Source of the DNA: Saccharopolyspora hirsuta
GTDB lineage: Bacteria; Actinomycetota; Actinomycetes; Mycobacteriales; Pseudonocardiaceae
Direction: 5' to 3'
Assembly (NCBI RefSeq): GCF_008630535.1
Contig: NZ_VWPH01000015.1
Location: 1 to 64,000 of the forward strand
Length of the DNA stretch: 64,000 bases
The position numbers and the translations under genes are program-made. Below are positions 1-8,123 of this stretch, piece by piece. Each line of letters starts with the position of its first letter. Positions within the stretch are counted from its first letter, which is position 1. The notes beneath the pieces were generated by a model. It worked only from the letters and a program-made list of their open reading frames with translations. It was not told the origin of the DNA and ran no database searches.

Positions 1-105
1 ATCCTCGCCCTCGCCCGCCGCCGCGTCGACGTGCTCTGGGCACTCATCCGCGACCACCGCACCTGGCAGCCCACGATGCCATCGATCGCCGCCCAAGCGG
101 CTTGA
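1..105 (+). CDS. IS110-family transposase, C-terminal fragment (5' end outside window)
   Basis: The first 34 codons of the window are open and end at TGA 103-105. The peptide contains LARRRVDVLWALIRD, which resembles the extreme C-terminus of IS110/IS116/IS902-family DEDD transposases. The bases after the stop (cttgacaacatcattgagac) resemble the usual right end of such elements, where the transposase stops just before the element ends. Nothing else of an element is visible to the right. The rest of the gene lies left of the window, so I cannot say whether it is intact. Confidence 0.7.
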   Translation: MLALARRRVDVLWALIRDHRTWQPTMPSIAAQAA

Positions 106-288
106 CAACATCATTGAGACTCCCTTCGCTGGACGGGTGATCGCGGCTCCGACGCTTCGGCGGTTTTGATGATCGGAGGTCGCTGCGGTCGAAGAAATCG
201 TTGTTCCAGCGGAAGATCGCGGACACAGGAGCTCGTGGCCGGGATGTGGATCATCCTTTCGTGCGGGCGGAATCGCGATCGCGGTGGG

Positions 289-301
289 TAGTGTCGGGGC
301 A
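289..301 (+). promoter_or_regulatory. putative leaderless promoter -10 element for the methyltransferase
   Basis: TAGTGT fits the actinobacterial TANNNT -10 consensus and is separated from the ATG by six bases (cggggc). The same six-base gap is seen before the TetR gene at 41445. No convincing -35 is visible. Confidence 0.4.
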
Positions 302-939
302 TGAGCGTCGATGGGGACCGCACTGACCGGTGGCGCACTTACTGGGACCGGTCCGCGAGCGGCTACGACCAGCAGATGGGCCGCTTCGAGCGGCTGATGG
401 CGCGCGGCAGTCGCCGGTGGGTGTGCTCCCGGGCGGAGGGCGAGGTCCTGGAGGTCGCCATCGGCACCGGCCTCAACCTCCCGATGTACGGCGGCGACGT
501 CCGGCTGACCGGCGTGGAGTGGAGCCCGCGGATGCTGGACCTCGCGCGGCAGCGGGCGCGCGAACTGGACGTGCCGGTCGACCTGCGGGTGGGTGACGCG
601 CAGGACCTGCCGTTCCCGGACGCCACCTTCGACACCGCGGTGTGCACCTTCGGCCTGTGCGCGATCCCGGACGAGAAGCGGGCGATCGCCGAGATGGCGC
701 GCGTCCTGCGCCCGGGCGGGAAGCTCCTGCTGCTCGACCACGTGTCGGCCTCGCCGTGGCCGCTGCGGCTGGTCCAGCGAGCGGCCGAGCTGGTGACGAT
801 CCCCCTCGGCGGCGAGCACTTCCTCCGCCGCCCCCTCCCGCTGGTCCAAGCCGCGGGCCTGCAGGTGGAGGAGTCCGACCGCTTCAAGCTGGGCATCGTC
901 GAACGCCTCTCCGCCCGCAAGCCGGTCACCGGGAGCTGA
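301..939 (+). CDS. class I SAM-dependent methyltransferase (UbiE/Methyltransf_11 type)
   Basis: 212 residues. Motif I is seen as EVAIGTGLN (about residues 50-58), followed by an acidic strand end (GVEWSPRML). GDAQDLPFPDATFD matches the Methyltransf_11 motif, then a VLRPGGKLLLLDH post-motif. This is the normal length for a small cytosolic methyltransferase acting on a small molecule or quinone/lipid head group; the substrate cannot be read from sequence. The ATG has no clear Shine-Dalgarno, but a -10-like TAGTGT lies at 289-294, so transcription would start at or next to the ATG (leaderless). It stands alone between the transposase remnant and the convergent peptidase. Confidence 0.8.
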   Translation: MSVDGDRTDRWRTYWDRSASGYDQQMGRFERLMARGSRRWVCSRAEGEVLEVAIGTGLNLPMYGGDVRLTGVEWSPRMLDLARQRARELDVPVDLRVGDAQDLPFPDATFDTAVCTFGLCAIPDEKRAIAEMARVLRPGGKLLLLDHVSASPWPLRLVQRAAELVTIPLGGEHFLRRPLPLVQAAGLQVEESDRFKLGIVERLSARKPVTGS

Positions 940-1147
940 CGCGGAAACCGTTGCAGCGACTGGGATCGCGGCATTCATCGCCGAGATCATAGACGGGGTG
1001 GAGCAGGAGCAATGGCCCCCTCCGGATGGCGGAAGTCGGCGATCAGGGCGATTGCGTCGAGGTCGGCCGTGTCGGTGATGGTGCGGCGGGGTGCTCGACC
1101 ACCGGTCGGCTTTCGCGGCGGCAGTCGCTTCGACGCCTAGCAGACAG

Positions 1148-1192
1148 CAGCAGCGCCCGCTCGGTAGTGCCAGTACAGGGCGGGCGCTGCTG
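1148..1192 (-). terminator. hairpin terminator downstream of the M20 peptidase
   Basis: A perfect 13-bp inverted repeat (cagcagcgcccgc with its complement, 1148-1160 and 1180-1192) encloses a 19-nt loop. It starts five bases after the stop codon of the minus-strand peptidase. There is no U tract, which is common for actinomycete terminators. Confidence 0.7.
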
Positions 1193-1197
1193 TGTCC

Positions 1198-2343
1198 TCA
1201 GAAGTTGCGGAGGTTGCTGATCAGGGTGGCGAGGGTGGCGATCTGGCCGGGGGATTCGCTCGGGATCACGTGCTCGTCGCGGGAGTGCGGGCCTGCGCCG
1301 ACCGCGCCGAGGCCGTCGAGGACCGGCTTGTCCAGCGCGGACACGAAGTTCGCGTCGCTGACGCCGCCCACCGAGGTGCCCTCCAGAGCTCGGCCGTGCT
1401 CCTGCGCCGCCGCCTTGGCCTGCTCGAACAGCTTCTCCGAGAGCGGGTTCGGGTTCATCGGCGGGCGGTTCCAGTCGCCGGTGAGCTCCACCCGGATGCG
1501 GTCGTCGGACACCGCCAGCTCGCGGAAGCCCGCGTCGATCCGGGCCATCTCGGCCGGGTCCTGGATGCGGATGTCGATCTCGCAGGTCGCGCGGCCCGCC
1601 ACCACGTTGCGTCCGGTGCCGCCGCTGAGCAGTCCGACGTTGATCGTGGTGCCGCGCTCCGGTGCGGCGAGCGCGGTGATCGCCGGGATCAGCTCGGCGA
1701 TGGCGTGGATGGCGCTGGCACCCGCCGTCGGGTCGAGCCCGGCGTGCGACTCGACGCCCTGCACCGCCAGGTCGAACAGGCCGAGGCCCTTGCGGCGGAT
1801 CTTCGCCATGCCCTCGCGGCTGGGCTCCAGCACGAGCGTCGCGGTCGCCTCGGTGCACGCCTGCTCGATGTGCGGGCGCGAGGCGAGGCTGCCGATCTCC
1901 TCGTCGCCGTTGAGCAGGAAGCGGACCGACGGGTGCGGGACGTCCAGCTCGCGCAGCAGGCGCAGCGCCCACACGCCGTGCACGATGCCGAGCTTCATGT
2001 CCAGGCAGCCGGGCGCGGTGATGCGGTCGCCGTCGACGGTGAACGGCCACTCGGCGAGCGTGCCCACCGGCCACACCGTGTCGTAGTGGCACAGCAGCAG
2101 GACCGTTCCGCCGGTCGTGCCGGGGTAGGTGACGTCGAGGACGTCGCCGCGCTCGCCGCCGTCGTGGCGCTGGCGGGAGACCGGTTCACCGAGGCGTTCG
2201 GCGAGCCACCGCTCGATGTCGGCCAGCCCGGCGTTCAGCGCCTGCTTGTCGTTGCTGGGGGTTTCGTGCTCCACCAGCCTGCGCAGGTCCGCGAGCACCT
2301 CGGGGAGCTCCTGCTCGGCCCGGGCCACCAGCTTCGTCGTCAC
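1198..2343 (-). CDS. M20-family metallopeptidase (carboxypeptidase G2 / aminobenzoyl-glutamate hydrolase-like)
   Basis: 381 residues. Zinc-ligand motifs of the M20/ArgE/CPG2 family are visible: LLCHYDTVWP (His and the following Asp), DMKLGI (bridging Asp), NGDEEIGS (Glu-Glu pair) and later a conserved GGTGRNV dimerisation-domain turn. M20 enzymes remove a C-terminal amino acid, in CPG2 the glutamate of folate or p-aminobenzoyl-glutamate. The GTG start at 2341-2343 has an upstream GAGGTGA ribosome-binding site. It lies 46 bp downstream of an AbgT transporter on the same strand, so I infer import of a p-aminobenzoyl-glutamyl or similar N-acyl-amino acid followed by hydrolysis. It lacks a signal peptide, so it should act in the cytoplasm. 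Substrate is inferred from context. Confidence 0.85.
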   Translation of the reverse strand: MTTKLVARAEQELPEVLADLRRLVEHETPSNDKQALNAGLADIERWLAERLGEPVSRQRHDGGERGDVLDVTYPGTTGGTVLLLCHYDTVWPVGTLAEWPFTVDGDRITAPGCLDMKLGIVHGVWALRLLRELDVPHPSVRFLLNGDEEIGSLASRPHIEQACTEATATLVLEPSREGMAKIRRKGLGLFDLAVQGVESHAGLDPTAGASAIHAIAELIPAITALAAPERGTTINVGLLSGGTGRNVVAGRATCEIDIRIQDPAEMARIDAGFRELAVSDDRIRVELTGDWNRPPMNPNPLSEKLFEQAKAAAQEHGRALEGTSVGGVSDANFVSALDKPVLDGLGAVGAGPHSRDEHVIPSESPGQIATLATLISNLRNF

Positions 2344-2389
2344 AACTCACCTCTCAGATCTGTCGGATTCGTTCGGCTCGGGCCCCGGC

Positions 2390-3934
2390 TCAGCGCACCG
2401 GGGCGCCGGGGCCGAGCGGGATGCCGAGGGCCCACCAGGCCATGAAGAGCAGCGTCCAGCTGACCAGCACGGCGAAGGAGATCGGGATCGTCAGCGACAT
2501 CAGGGTGCCGATACCGGCTTCCTTGCGGTAGCGCTGCAGCAGGCCGAGCGCCATCGCGAAGTAGGGGCTCATCGGGGTGATCAGGTTGGTCGCCGAGTCC
2601 GCGATCCGGTACACCGCCTGCGTCGTCTCCGGCGACACGTCCAGCAGCATCAGCATCGGCACCACGATCGGGGCCATCAGCGCCCACTGCGCGGAGCCGC
2701 TGGTGATCACCAGGTTGATGCAGGTGACCAGCACGATCAGGCCGAGGAACAGCACCAGCGGGTGCACGTTCGCCGACTTCAGCAGCGCCGCGGCGTGGAT
2801 GGCGAGGACCTCGCCCATGTGGGTCCACTTGAAGAAGGCCAGGAACTGCGAGGCGGCGAAGAACAGCACCACCACCGGCGCCAGGTCGACGACGCCCTTG
2901 GCCATCGCGCCCGGGATCTCGCGGGCGGTGGCCAGGCTGCCGGTGGTGCGGCCGTACACCGCGCCGGTCAGCAGGAAGGTCACCCCGAGCAGGTAGGCGA
3001 CGCCGGTGATGATCGGCGAGTTGAGGATGCCGCCGTCCTCCCCGCGGAACGGCGAGGAGGGCGGGGCCAGCGCGGCCACCAGCAGCGCCACGACGGCCAG
3101 CAGGGCGAGCCCGGCGTTGCGCAGACCGCGCCGCTCGACCGCGCCCAGCCGCATCTCGCCCAGCTGCTCGTCGAGCCCGTCGCCGTCCGCGGTCATCCCG
3201 GCGGCGCGCTTGGTGAGGACGAACTCGGTGACCAGCGTGATCACCACGGCCAGGAAGATCGCCGAGCCGATCGAGAAGAAGTAGTTGGCCAGCGGGGTGA
3301 CCACGTAGGTCGGGTCGATGAAGTGCGCCGCCGAGGTGGTCAGCCCGGCCAGCAGCGCGTCGGTCGGGGTGAGCAGCAGCGAGGCGTTGTACCCGGCCGA
3401 GATCGAGCCGAACGCGACCACCAGGCCCAGGATCGGGCTGCGGCCGACCGCTTTGAACACCAGCGCGCCCAGCGGGATCAGCACCACGTAGGCGGCGTCG
3501 GAGGCGACGCTGCCGCTGATGCCGACCAGCGCGACGACGAACGTCAGGTACTTCGCCGGGACGCGGGTGACGCTGCCGCGCAGCATCGCGTTGAGCAGGC
3601 CGCTCTGCTCGGCGACCGAGACGCCCAGCATCACCACGATGATCAGCGCCAGCGGCGGGAACTTGGCGAAGTTCTCCACCGCGTCGCCGATGATGGTGGA
3701 CAGCCCCTCGGCGGTCAGCAGGCTCTTGACCTGGATGGTCTCGCCGTTCACCGGGGACACCGCGGAGGCGCCCAGGGCGTTGAGCACCGCGCTGAGCGCC
3801 ACGACCAGGACGGCCATCATCGTGAACAGCCAGAACGGGTGGGGCAGCTTGTTCCCGACGCGTTCGACGCCGCGCAGGAAGCCCAGCAGCAGCGACATCG
3901 ACCGGGTGGGCCGCGCGTTCTCCGTGTTGGTCAA
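2390..3934 (-). CDS. AbgT-family transporter (p-aminobenzoyl-glutamate type)
   Basis: About 514 residues with a dozen or so hydrophobic segments. RVGNKLPHPFWLF near the N-terminus is an AbgT-family signature, and SGSVASDAAYVVLIP and the C-terminal DSATNLITPMSPYF region agree with the family. Members carry p-aminobenzoyl-glutamate inward; some are reported to export sulfonamides. I chose the TTG at 3932-3934 because AGGAG lies five bases upstream and the resulting N-terminus has normal length; an ATG at 3896-3898 is an alternative. It is the first gene of the operon with the M20 peptidase and is divergent from the AsnC-type regulator, which probably controls it. Confidence 0.85.
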   Translation of the reverse strand: MTNTENARPTRSMSLLLGFLRGVERVGNKLPHPFWLFTMMAVLVVALSAVLNALGASAVSPVNGETIQVKSLLTAEGLSTIIGDAVENFAKFPPLALIIVVMLGVSVAEQSGLLNAMLRGSVTRVPAKYLTFVVALVGISGSVASDAAYVVLIPLGALVFKAVGRSPILGLVVAFGSISAGYNASLLLTPTDALLAGLTTSAAHFIDPTYVVTPLANYFFSIGSAIFLAVVITLVTEFVLTKRAAGMTADGDGLDEQLGEMRLGAVERRGLRNAGLALLAVVALLVAALAPPSSPFRGEDGGILNSPIITGVAYLLGVTFLLTGAVYGRTTGSLATAREIPGAMAKGVVDLAPVVVLFFAASQFLAFFKWTHMGEVLAIHAAALLKSANVHPLVLFLGLIVLVTCINLVITSGSAQWALMAPIVVPMLMLLDVSPETTQAVYRIADSATNLITPMSPYFAMALGLLQRYRKEAGIGTLMSLTIPISFAVLVSWTLLFMAWWALGIPLGPGAPVR

Positions 3935-3981
3935 CCGAGCTCCTAGAGATCCTGTCCGGCCGCCCTGGGCCGATGGCGGCC

Positions 3982-4011
3982 ATTCAAATCGGACATGGCG
4001 CGATCTGTCAA
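3982..4011 (-). promoter_or_regulatory. candidate promoter of the AbgT-M20 operon
   Basis: On the minus strand a consensus -35 TTGACA (4006-4011) is followed after 18 bp by TTGAAT (3982-3987). It lies in the 143-bp divergent region shared with the AsnC-type regulator, a likely place for that regulator to bind. Confidence 0.4.
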
Positions 4012-4063
4012 TCCTGACTGTCGACGTGGTGCATCTATTCGGTTCAGATATCGAGAGTGGGGG

Positions 4064-4078
4064 TAGTATCACGGCCCG
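4064..4078 (+). promoter_or_regulatory. putative leaderless promoter of the AsnC/Lrp regulator
   Basis: TAGTAT at 4064-4069 fits a -10 element and is eight bases upstream of the GTG at 4078, which has no Shine-Dalgarno. This favours 4078 over the in-frame GTG at 4057. Confidence 0.4.
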
Positions 4079-5094
4079 TGGGTGGTGACTACGTGCTGGA
4101 CGACCTCGACCTGGACCTCGTGTCCGCGTTGCAGGAGGCGCCGCGCGCGCCGATCAACGCACTGGCCGACGCGGTGGGCAGCTCGCCGAGCACGGTGGGG
4201 CGCAGGTTGCAGCGCCTGCACGCCGAGCGGCTGCTGCGGGTGATCGGCCAGCTGGACTGGACGCTGATCTCCGACACCCACCCGCGGCACGTCTGGATCA
4301 CCACCGAACCCGGGCGGCTGCAGGACGTCGCCCGCCAGCTCGCCGAACTCCCCGAAGCGCAGTACGTCGCGATGACCACCGGGCGCGCCGACGTGTACTG
4401 CACCGTCCGGCCGCTGCGCCGCGAAGCGGTCAAGGACCTGCTGACGCAGCGCATCCCGTCGGTGCCCGGCGTGGCCTCGACGCAGTCCGACCTCGTGCTG
4501 AAGCCGTTCGGGCGGGCGGAGGCCTGGCGCATCGACCGCCTCGACGACGACCAGCTCGCCGTCCTCGCCCCGCACCGCATCGCGACGCAGGAAGTGGTTG
4601 CGCCGCAAGCGCTTTCCGAGCAGGAGCGGGAGGCGACCCGGCTGCTGCACGCCGATGCGCGGCTCACGTCGAGCGATCTGTCCCGGGCGCTGGGGGTCAG
4701 CCAGTCCACCGCGCACCGGTTGATCGCCGGGCTGCTGGAGCGGCAGGTCGTCCGCCCGCGAGTGGAGGTGGAACCCGCGCTGCTGGGGTTCCACCTGGAG
4801 GTGGCGCTGTCGCTGTCGACGGAGCCCGGCTCGACCGAGGCGGTCGGGCAGGCGCTCGGGCGGCACCCGTCGGCCCGCTACGTCTCGATGGTCGCGGGCA
4901 ACGCGACCGTCATCCACCAGGGCGTGTTCCGCGGTGAGGAGCACCTCGCCGACTTCCTGTCCGAGGATCTGGCCGCGCTGCCGGGAATCCGCTCGGTGGA
5001 GGTCTCGGTCGTGCTGGACGTGCTGCGCCGCTACTGGATCACCCGCACCGGCACCCGCCTGGGGCAGGCGGACCTCCCGTTCGACCCGCGCTGA
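4078..5094 (+). CDS. double-length AsnC/Lrp-family transcriptional regulator
   Basis: 338 residues from GTG 4078. Two AsnC-type halves are present in tandem: an N-terminal HTH (LADAVGSSPSTVGRRLQRL) with an effector-domain-like region, and a second HTH (LSRALGVSQSTAHRLI) with another effector-type domain near the C-terminus. Classical Lrp/AsnC proteins have one such unit of about 150 residues; the duplicated form is common in actinobacteria. Amino-acid-like ligands are usual for the family. Divergent placement next to the AbgT-M20 operon makes it the probable local regulator. An earlier in-frame GTG at 4057 would add seven residues. Confidence 0.85.
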   Translation: MGGDYVLDDLDLDLVSALQEAPRAPINALADAVGSSPSTVGRRLQRLHAERLLRVIGQLDWTLISDTHPRHVWITTEPGRLQDVARQLAELPEAQYVAMTTGRADVYCTVRPLRREAVKDLLTQRIPSVPGVASTQSDLVLKPFGRAEAWRIDRLDDDQLAVLAPHRIATQEVVAPQALSEQEREATRLLHADARLTSSDLSRALGVSQSTAHRLIAGLLERQVVRPRVEVEPALLGFHLEVALSLSTEPGSTEAVGQALGRHPSARYVSMVAGNATVIHQGVFRGEEHLADFLSEDLAALPGIRSVEVSVVLDVLRRYWITRTGTRLGQADLPFDPR

Positions 5095-5187
5095 GCCGTC
5101 CTCGCGCTGCGAGCGCTGCTGGACTCCGAGGACCGCCTCGACGGCACCCCTTGCCGCGCGACGTCCGCGGTCGACCGGCCAGGATCG

Positions 5188-5940
5188 TCAGGTTCCGGTG
5201 GCTCGGGTCAGGTGCAGTCCGATGCCGTAGCCCGGGATGATCGTCAGCGAGTAGGCGTCGACCGGTGCGCGGTCGGCGTCGTAGGCGATGCCGGTCAGCG
5301 CCAGCGCTGGCGTTCCCGGTGGCAGGTCGAAGCGGTCCGCCGTCTCGGCGGTCAGGGAGGTGGGTTCGACGCGCTGCAGGCTTTCGGCGACGCGGCTTCC
5401 GGCGAGAGCGAGCGCATCGACGACGGTCGCGCTCTCGCGGAGCACGTCGCTGGTGATCTGCTCGGCGACGTGCACCGGGACGATGTCGGTCGCGATCCCG
5501 TAGGGGATGCCGTGGCGGAGCCGGACGGCCCGGTAGCGGGTCACCTCCGCGCCGACCGGGATGTGCAGCCGTGCCGCCGTGTCCGGGTCGGCGGCGATGA
5601 TCTCCTGCGTTCGGTCGAGCTCCTGGACGTGGTTCGCCTCGGCGTCCAGATCGTCCAGGAACCCGGTGTAGACGGGGCCGGACTTCGGGGAGAGCGGCTC
5701 GATCGGCAGCTCTTCGGCGACGTAGCTGCCGGAGCCGCGGCGGCTGGTCAGGTAACCGGCCCGGCGCAGATCCGCCAGCGCTTGGCGGATGGTGCTCCGG
5801 CTGGCCGACAGGCTGGTGGCGAGCTCGTCCTCGCTGGGGAGCCGTTCGCCGGTTCGGTAGTGACCGGCCAGGATCCGGCCCTTGAGCGACATCGCGATCC
5901 GAACGTACAGCGGGCGGTCGGGCCCGGGCGGGCGTGCCAT
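5188..5940 (-). CDS. GntR/HutC-family transcriptional regulator (UTRA domain)
   Basis: 250 residues. An N-terminal winged HTH covers about residues 10-75 (LPSEDELATSLSASRSTIR), followed by a UTRA ligand domain (PVGAEVTRYRAVRLRHGIPY and a C-terminal PVDAYSLTIIPG). HutC-type regulators respond to small metabolites by leaving DNA. It lies 60 bp downstream of the adenosine deaminase gene on the same strand, so it is probably co-transcribed and may control purine or nucleoside salvage. The ligand is unknown. Confidence 0.85.
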   Translation of the reverse strand: MARPPGPDRPLYVRIAMSLKGRILAGHYRTGERLPSEDELATSLSASRSTIRQALADLRRAGYLTSRRGSGSYVAEELPIEPLSPKSGPVYTGFLDDLDAEANHVQELDRTQEIIAADPDTAARLHIPVGAEVTRYRAVRLRHGIPYGIATDIVPVHVAEQITSDVLRESATVVDALALAGSRVAESLQRVEPTSLTAETADRFDLPPGTPALALTGIAYDADRAPVDAYSLTIIPGYGIGLHLTRATGT

Positions 5941-6000
5941 CCGGTCACCCTCGCATTCGGGTCTGCCGGGCCAGCGGTGAAACCGGTCGGTGCGGTGTCG

Positions 6001-7005
6001 TCACGGCTGCACCTCGGCGAGCTCCCGGCTGATGGCGGCCTTCGTCCCGGCCGGTGCGCGGCTGGCGGAGAGCGCGGTGCGCTGGCTGTCCAGCAGGTCT
6101 TGCCGGGTGAAGCCGTGCAGGTCGTGGGCCGCTCGCAGTTCCGCGTTCAACGTGGTCCGGAAGTACGCCGGGTCGTCGGTGTTGAGCGTGACGGCCAGGC
6201 CCGACCGAGCCAGTTCGCCCAGCGGGTGCTCCGCGAGGCTGGGGCAGAGCTTGAGGCCGACGTTGGAGCTCGGGGCGACCTCCAGCGGGATTCCCCGATC
6301 GGCGAGGTGGTCGACGAGCGCGGGGTCGTCGAGGCAGCGGATGCCGTGTCCGATCCGCTCGGCGTGCAAGGACCGCAGGGCCGCCCAGATGCTCTCGGCT
6401 CCGGCCGTTTCCCCGGCGTGCGGCAGCGATGCCAGTCCGTTCGCCCTGGCCTTGGCGAACGACGACGTGAACAGATCCGCGGGGTACCCGTCCTCGACCC
6501 CGCCGAGACCGAGCCCGACCACGCCCGCGGGCGCTGACCGGCCGAGCAGGAAGTCCACGGTGGAGTGCGCGGCCGGGTCCTCGGATTCCCGGGAGATGTC
6601 GCAGATCCAGCCGAGTTCCACGCCGTGCTCGTCGCGGGCGCGGCGGCGGCCCTCGTCCAGCCCTTCCCGGTACTCCTCCGGCGCGACGCCGCGGCGGATG
6701 TGGTTGAACGGCGTGGTGGTGACCTCGGCGTAGCGCACGTTCTGCGCGGCCAGTTCGGCGGCGAGCGCCGCGGTGGCGTCGGCGAAGTCGGCGGCGGTGC
6801 GCAACGCGGCCAGTCCGCTGCGGAAGAGCTTGGCGAAGTCCGCGAAGTTCGAGAACTGGTAGAGCTCGGCCAGTTCGTCGGGGGAACCGGCCCCGAGGTC
6901 GACGCCGTTGCGCTGGGCGAGCGTCAGCAACGTCGCTGGACGCAGCGAGCCCTCCAGGTGCACGTGCAGTTCGACCTTGGGCAGGCGCTCGATCCAGAAG
7001 TCCAC
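6001..7005 (-). CDS. adenosine deaminase family protein
   Basis: 334 residues, the usual length. Metal and catalytic residues of the family are all visible: HVHLEGS (His14, His16), LPHAGE (His196, Glu199), His220 in RIGHGIR and NTDDP (Asp277, Asp278). These enzymes hydrolyse adenosine or deoxyadenosine to inosine and ammonia in the cytosol; related deaminases use other adenine compounds such as aminodeoxyfutalosine, so the exact substrate is open. It appears to be the first gene of an operon with the GntR/UTRA regulator. Confidence 0.85.
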   Translation of the reverse strand: MDFWIERLPKVELHVHLEGSLRPATLLTLAQRNGVDLGAGSPDELAELYQFSNFADFAKLFRSGLAALRTAADFADATAALAAELAAQNVRYAEVTTTPFNHIRRGVAPEEYREGLDEGRRRARDEHGVELGWICDISRESEDPAAHSTVDFLLGRSAPAGVVGLGLGGVEDGYPADLFTSSFAKARANGLASLPHAGETAGAESIWAALRSLHAERIGHGIRCLDDPALVDHLADRGIPLEVAPSSNVGLKLCPSLAEHPLGELARSGLAVTLNTDDPAYFRTTLNAELRAAHDLHGFTRQDLLDSQRTALSASRAPAGTKAAISRELAEVQP

Positions 7006-7025
7006 GACGTCACCAATCTGGTCTG

Positions 7026-7055
7026 TCCACCATGCGAATATCTGTCTGGTGCACC
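7026..7055. promoter_or_regulatory. possible operator upstream of the adenosine deaminase operon
   Basis: The deaminase upstream region holds the 8-bp palindrome GGTGCACC (7048-7055) and a nearby inverted pair cacca/tggtg. This could be the binding site of the co-transcribed GntR regulator. The evidence is only symmetry and position. Confidence 0.25.
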
Positions 7056-7301
7056 GTACTGCATTCTGAGGTGGTGGAACAGGCTGATCTCTCGCCCGGC
7101 CCTGCTGGACGACGGGCCCGCGTTCCGGATCCGCTTCTGCGGCAGGTGGTTTCGTGCTGGTCGGCTCGGTGCGGTGCCGGTCAAGGAGCGAAAAGAGCGA
7201 TATCGGGAATCGTTTTCAGGTAATGTCGGCGTTCAGGTGACGGGTGGACGTGGAGCGCTTCGGTGGTGGTCCGAGCGCTACGGCACTTCTGGAGGACGAC
7301 T

Positions 7302-8123
7302 GTGGATGCGGACGAGCTCGGCGCGAGGTTCAGCGCGACGTTCCGGGAGTTCGCCGAGTGCACGCCCCTGGTGTGGGGACCGCTGGGCGATGAGCTGGTC
7401 GCCGATGTCGCTCCGGCGCGCGGGGACCGGGTGCTCGACGTCTGCTGCGGGGCGGGGGCTTCGGCGATCCCGGCGGCGGTCGCGACCGGCCCGACCGGTT
7501 CGGTGGACGCGGTGGACGTGGCGGGTGGTCTGCTCGCGCTGGGCGAGAAGTTCGCCGCGCAGCGGGGGCTGGCGAACGTCCGCTTCGCCGAAGCGGACGT
7601 GACCGAGTGGCAGCCCCCGGACGGCACCGACGCCTACGACGTCGTGCAGTGCTCCTTCGGGGTTTTCTTCCTGCCCGACATGGACGAGTCCGTGCGCCGG
7701 TTGGTCGGATTGCTGCGGCCGGGCGGGAAGTTCGGTGCCACCGTGTGGCGGGCGGGCGCGCTCGAGGACTTCGGCAAGGCGCTCTTCGACGTCGCCGAGC
7801 AGTACCGGCCGCAGGCCCGGCCGCCCGGTGACGGCCCGCCGGAACCGATCTCGCGGATCAACCGGCCGGAGACCTTGCTCAGCTGGCTGGGCGAGATCGG
7901 GTTGGCCGAGCCCGCGGTGCGCACCGTTGCGCGGGCGGTGCCGCTGACCCCGGAGTTCGCCTGGGCGTTCGTCCTGGGCAGCGGCTTCCGCCGCGCGGTC
8001 GAGGGGATGGCTCCCGAACGGGTTCGCGCGCTGCGCGAGGACTTCCTGGCGCAGCTCGACGAACGCGGCATCCGGGAGCTCGACATCACGACGCTGGTCG
8101 GAGCCGGTCAGCGGCCGGGCTGA
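7302..8123 (+). CDS. class I SAM-dependent methyltransferase
   Basis: 273 residues from GTG 7302, chosen because GGAGG ends six bases upstream. Motif I is VLDVCCGAGASAIPAA, the acidic residue follows in VDAVDVAGG, and LLRPGGKFGATVW is the usual post-motif. The C-terminal part resembles UbiE/MenG-like methyltransferases, but no substrate can be assigned. Its last 38 bp overlap the 3' end of the convergent DUF418 gene, so the two transcripts are antisense at their ends. Confidence 0.8.
   Translation: MDADELGARFSATFREFAECTPLVWGPLGDELVADVAPARGDRVLDVCCGAGASAIPAAVATGPTGSVDAVDVAGGLLALGEKFAAQRGLANVRFAEADVTEWQPPDGTDAYDVVQCSFGVFFLPDMDESVRRLVGLLRPGGKFGATVWRAGALEDFGKALFDVAEQYRPQARPPGDGPPEPISRINRPETLLSWLGEIGLAEPAVRTVARAVPLTPEFAWAFVLGSGFRRAVEGMAPERVRALREDFLAQLDERGIRELDITTLVGAGQRPG

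Noticed and set aside
940-1147. Possible short minus-strand frame (ending near 993) between the first methyltransferase and the peptidase terminator
   Set aside because: About 45 codons without a start or ribosome-binding site and no family resemblance.
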